A stretch of DNA of 22,480 nt from contig JBDTOI010000057.1 of assembly GCA_039933315.1 (NCBI GenBank), positions 1-22,480 of the forward strand, written 5' to 3'. Below the pieces are notes generated by a model, which did no database searches, was not told where the DNA came from, and saw nothing but the letters and a program-made list of their open reading frames with translations. Position 1 is the stretch's first letter; every line of letters begins with the position of its first letter. The DNA comes from DASXRU01 sp039933315 (GTDB lineage: Bacteria > Acidobacteriota > Blastocatellia > Pyrinomonadales > Pyrinomonadaceae). Position numbers and translations under genes: made by a program. This document shows, piece after piece, positions 19,851 through 22,480 of the stretch.

Positions 19851-21344
19851 CTATTTGGTCAGCTCATCTGCCAGAGTCAGAGCTGAATGAGTCACAGCGG
19901 CAACTCCCTGTCCCGGAAAGCTTGTGTCACCGACCATGAAGAGCCTGGGAATCGGAGTCCTATGGGCGAAAGGGTTGAAGGGTTTGGGGCCAAACGATGA
20001 CATCAGCTGCGCGACCCCGCCGACCATACCGAGACGCCGGCGAGTGCGCTCGTAGAATGTTTGCGGAGTCTCCGTCTCGATTACCTCAACGTCACTCCCC
20101 AGTTCCGGCAGGGCGGCGTGAATTCGCTGCCACCAAGCCTCAAGTGTCCTTTGATCCTGCGCCTCAATTTCTGTAGCGTCCCGGTGAAAGGTGAACCACT
20201 GTTCAGTATCGGTCTGTGTCCAGACGGTGACGGCTCGTTGTCCTGCGGGCCCGCGGGGGTCCCATGACGGCGTGGCGGCAAACATGAAAGGAGACGAAGA
20301 GATCTCATCAGCGTTTCCCTTTGCGGCGTCAGGCACGGCCAGTACATGGTTTGCCGGCAGGCGATCGGCGGCAGCCTGGTCCATCCCCAGGTAAAGCAGA
20401 TACGCTCCCAGGCTCTGCGTTGACTTTAATTGTTCGCTGAGGTGGGAGGGGGTGCGGTCTCGGCCCAACAGTTTTCCGTATGTGTCCCAGATAGTGAGGT
20501 CACTGACGATGGCTCGGCCGGCCTCGACGGTTTCGCCGCTGAGAAGATCGACGCCCGCGGGCCGACCATCAGTGCCGTACGCCAGCCGCAAGACTGGGCT
20601 ATTGATTCGAACTGTGCCGCCGCTGCGCTTAATCGAGTCCGTCAGAGATTGAGCCAGCGCCGAACCTCCGCCGCGTATGCTGTACATACCCCGGCGCGGC
20701 AACATCAACCCGACGGCTCCATACAAAAACGGACAGTCGCTACTTGAACATTGCCCCAGCATTTGTAATTGAGCGTCAACGAACTGCCGGAACCGTGAAG
20801 ATGTTTCTTGCAGGTGGGTGGCCAGCAGGTCACTTTTGAAACTAAACAGGTTGCGCAGCCGCGCATCGCCGAGGACACGCAGCCGGCCAAAGCTGGAGAT
20901 CTTTGAGAGGTCCGGCCAACGGTCAGCGGCGCTTCTGACTGCGGCATCTGCGGCGGAGAGCCGGAGATAGAAGGCTGCCGCCTGAAGGGCGCACTCAGGA
21001 AAGGTCGCCGCCAACATCTCCTCAAACTCTTCGTCGTTAGCGGAGATCGGAACATCGGTCCGGTCTTGAAGTCGTACAACGTAGGAGGGCTCGCAAATCC
21101 TGACCTCGGGAGGAAGGACGCCTAATTCGGCAAAAACTCTCTCGTGAAGTTCCCCGGGTCCCCACGACGAGTAAAGACCGGCCCCGCCTTCAAAGGAGTA
21201 GCCTCGGGCATCAACGTTGGCGGCGCACCCTCCAGTTGTGTCCTGCCTTTCGAACAGGCACACACTGACGCCACGAGCTGCCAGCAGGGCGGCCACAGTT
21301 AGTCCGCCGATGCCACCCCCGACCACTACGACTTCGTAATTCAT
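19851..21344 (-). CDS. FAD-dependent oxidoreductase, CrtISO/phytoene desaturase-like
   Basis: The 497-residue protein opens with the dinucleotide-binding motif VVVVGGGIGGLTVAALLAARG (from residue 5), followed by FERQDTTGG, and closes with LFMVGDTSFPGQGVAAVTHS, the second FAD-contact segment. This pairing is typical of the phytoene desaturase / carotene isomerase (CrtISO) / retinol saturase superfamily. Middle segments such as GGGSALAQSLTDSIKRSGG also fit. The substrate may be a carotenoid or another polyunsaturated lipid; no crtB or crtE lies in the window, so a carotenoid role is only possible. The ATG follows the stop of the CPBP protease gene after 3 bases, so the two are translationally coupled. 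No transmembrane segment is evident; membrane association is likely. Confidence 0.88.
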   Translation of the reverse strand: MNYEVVVVGGGIGGLTVAALLAARGVSVCLFERQDTTGGCAANVDARGYSFEGGAGLYSSWGPGELHERVFAELGVLPPEVRICEPSYVVRLQDRTDVPISANDEEFEEMLAATFPECALQAAAFYLRLSAADAAVRSAADRWPDLSKISSFGRLRVLGDARLRNLFSFKSDLLATHLQETSSRFRQFVDAQLQMLGQCSSSDCPFLYGAVGLMLPRRGMYSIRGGGSALAQSLTDSIKRSGGTVRINSPVLRLAYGTDGRPAGVDLLSGETVEAGRAIVSDLTIWDTYGKLLGRDRTPSHLSEQLKSTQSLGAYLLYLGMDQAAADRLPANHVLAVPDAAKGNADEISSSPFMFAATPSWDPRGPAGQRAVTVWTQTDTEQWFTFHRDATEIEAQDQRTLEAWWQRIHAALPELGSDVEVIETETPQTFYERTRRRLGMVGGVAQLMSSFGPKPFNPFAHRTPIPRLFMVGDTSFPGQGVAAVTHSALTLADELTK

Positions 21345-21347
21345 GGG

Positions 21348-22259
21348 CTAGACCAACAACTGAACCTGGCGCAGGAAGAAGATGATGGCGGCGGCTTTGT
21401 TTTCCGCGCTGGGATCGAGAGTAGGAACGTAAGGAGCGAGGACAATCTCGACCGCTTGTATGCCGTTGAAAACGAGATGGATGATGAAGCACGGGAGGAG
21501 CCGGCCGGTGACCGCGCGCACCACAGTGAGTGCAATGCTAAGCAAAACGATGGCCGATATGACGCCGAAGTTTGGCCAATATTGATAGACGTGTCCGACT
21601 GCAAAAAGACTGGAGACCACGATGATTGCTCCCGCCGTACCAATCGATCGCTTGAAAGCCGGGTACATCACTCCGCGATAGACTGTTTCTTCGACCAGAG
21701 GCGCGGTGGCCACAGCCAGGAAAGCGAGCATAAACGCCGTCGCGCGCGAGCTCTGGATAATTCTTTCAACCTCTGTCTCCGGTCCGCCGAAAAGGACCAC
21801 CAGCACCAGCGCCGCACCGAACAATAAAACTGCCAGGCCCGCACTCCTCCAGAACCCGATTTTGGGTGACCAACTCCAACCTACCATCTCCTTAAACTGG
21901 AATTTACCAAGCTGCGTAATGACAGCCCAGGCCATGAGAAAAGTCAGGATATGGACCGGAATATTCAGGAAGACATTGACGAAAATAAATGTCTTGTCCG
22001 CCATCAGGATTTCCCTGGTAACCACGCCCTGGTAGTAATACATGATGTAAGGCAGGCCAAACACCAGCGGGAGAAACAGGAGCAGCGCGACGCTCAGAAA
22101 CCATGTGAGAAAGGCCTGCCCCAGACCCCAGGGCGGATTGTCAGGACTGAACAAGTACCGCGGAGGCGGACCCACGGCATTCGCTTGAGCGGAATAAAAC
22201 TCTGTCTGAAACTTTTCCGGTGGAGGCAGGGATTCTTCGTAAGTGTTCACTGTGTGCAC
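21348..22259 (-). CDS. CPBP-family intramembrane protease (CAAX/Abi type)
   Basis: The 303-residue protein has a Pro-rich cytoplasmic N-terminus (1-45) and about eight transmembrane segments. The CPBP/Rce1-like active-site motifs are complete: EETVYR (Glu190-Glu191 to Arg195), FAVGHVY with His223, and HLVFN with His261 and Asn265 (PF02517). Family members cleave prenylated or other membrane substrates, or act in bacteriocin immunity; the substrate here is unknown. The reading frame opens with GTG at 22259 and no ATG is available upstream of the conserved part; a second GTG is three codons on, and neither has a good Shine-Dalgarno. It is the first gene of the pair with the CrtISO-like oxidoreductase, 3 bases apart. 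Confidence 0.9.
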   Translation of the reverse strand: MHTVNTYEESLPPPEKFQTEFYSAQANAVGPPPRYLFSPDNPPWGLGQAFLTWFLSVALLLFLPLVFGLPYIMYYYQGVVTREILMADKTFIFVNVFLNIPVHILTFLMAWAVITQLGKFQFKEMVGWSWSPKIGFWRSAGLAVLLFGAALVLVVLFGGPETEVERIIQSSRATAFMLAFLAVATAPLVEETVYRGVMYPAFKRSIGTAGAIIVVSSLFAVGHVYQYWPNFGVISAIVLLSIALTVVRAVTGRLLPCFIIHLVFNGIQAVEIVLAPYVPTLDPSAENKAAAIIFFLRQVQLLV

Positions 22260-22292
22260 GAGTGTAGGAGACTTGCAGTTAGGTGGTCAACA

Positions 22293-22471
22293 GGTCGGAG
22301 GTCAGAGGTCGGAGGTCAGAGGTCGGAGGTCAGAGATTGGACCGTCAAAAGTCCTTAGAAGCCGGGACCAACCGCGGACTTCCCACTTCTCATCTCTGGC
22401 CTCCGACTTCGATGTCCGACGGTCCGATCTCTGACCTCTGATCTCTGACTTCTGATCTCTGACTTCTGATC
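22293..22471. repeat. Heptamer tandem repeat arrays in inverted arrangement
   Basis: Left array (22293-22334): GGTCGGA and GGTCAGA alternate strictly, three times each, giving a 14-base higher-order unit. Right array (22426-22467): GATCTCT alternates with GACCTCT or GACTTCT, six heptads, and then GATC to 22471. The right array is close to the reverse complement of the left, so long imperfect hairpins are possible. The middle (22335-22425) holds scattered decayed units. The tract lies upstream of the CPBP gene and may contain or displace its promoter. The same heptad family occurs at 9278-9357. Confidence 0.85.
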
Positions 22472-22480
22472 AAACGGCGG

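Overview
The window looks like a piece of chromosome from an uncultured Acidobacteriota, probably of the Blastocatellia/Pyrinomonadales type. Three things suggest this: a secreted protein with the VWFA-related domain typical of Acidobacteria, moderately high GC with many weak Shine-Dalgarno sites, and several families of short interspersed palindromic repeats between genes. The assignment is an inference from content; there is no rRNA or other phylogenetic marker except valS. I see no tRNA, rRNA, CRISPR array, prophage or plasmid functions.

Layout. 1-2604 (minus strand): an unrecognised secreted protein and a secreted esterase with a TPR-like tail. 2949-4494: a DCC-family thiol oxidoreductase gene facing a secreted VWFA protein gene, with a long hairpin repeat exactly between their stop codons. 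4607-5530: an IS200-like/RAYT transposase gene surrounded by REP-like hairpins. 5729-9270: valS and nadC, overlapping by 4 bp. 9278-11898: a repeat-rich stretch with a secreted coiled-coil protein, a one-domain XdhC/CoxI protein, a DUF962/Mpo1-like membrane protein and a full-length XdhC protein. 11967-14285: an MFS exporter and a secreted Ycf48-like beta-propeller. 14496-18030 (minus): a catalytic and a non-catalytic M16 peptidase in one operon, and further upstream a ribbon-helix-helix protein. 18249-19331: a secreted FecR-domain protein with a good promoter. 19369-22259 (minus): a short GntR-type repressor with its own promoter and operator, downstream of a coupled pair encoding a CrtISO-like FAD oxidoreductase and a CPBP membrane protease. 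The window ends in a seven-base tandem repeat tract.

The most interesting structure is around the transposase gene. Six copies of an 18-base hairpin follow the formula AGCC-NNN-TGAA-NNN'-GGCT: the outer stem and loop do not change, while the inner three base pairs vary but stay complementary. A 57-base two-hairpin composite lies on each side of the gene in opposite orientation, with an identical 18-base linker but different, internally compensated stems. This is what one expects of a REP family kept as structure and recognised by the resident HUH transposase. A second, unrelated hairpin family, with internally palindromic 22-base ends, sits directly against stop codons at three places. The other main points are the divided XdhC pair, the M16 active/inactive pair and the self-regulated GntR promoter.
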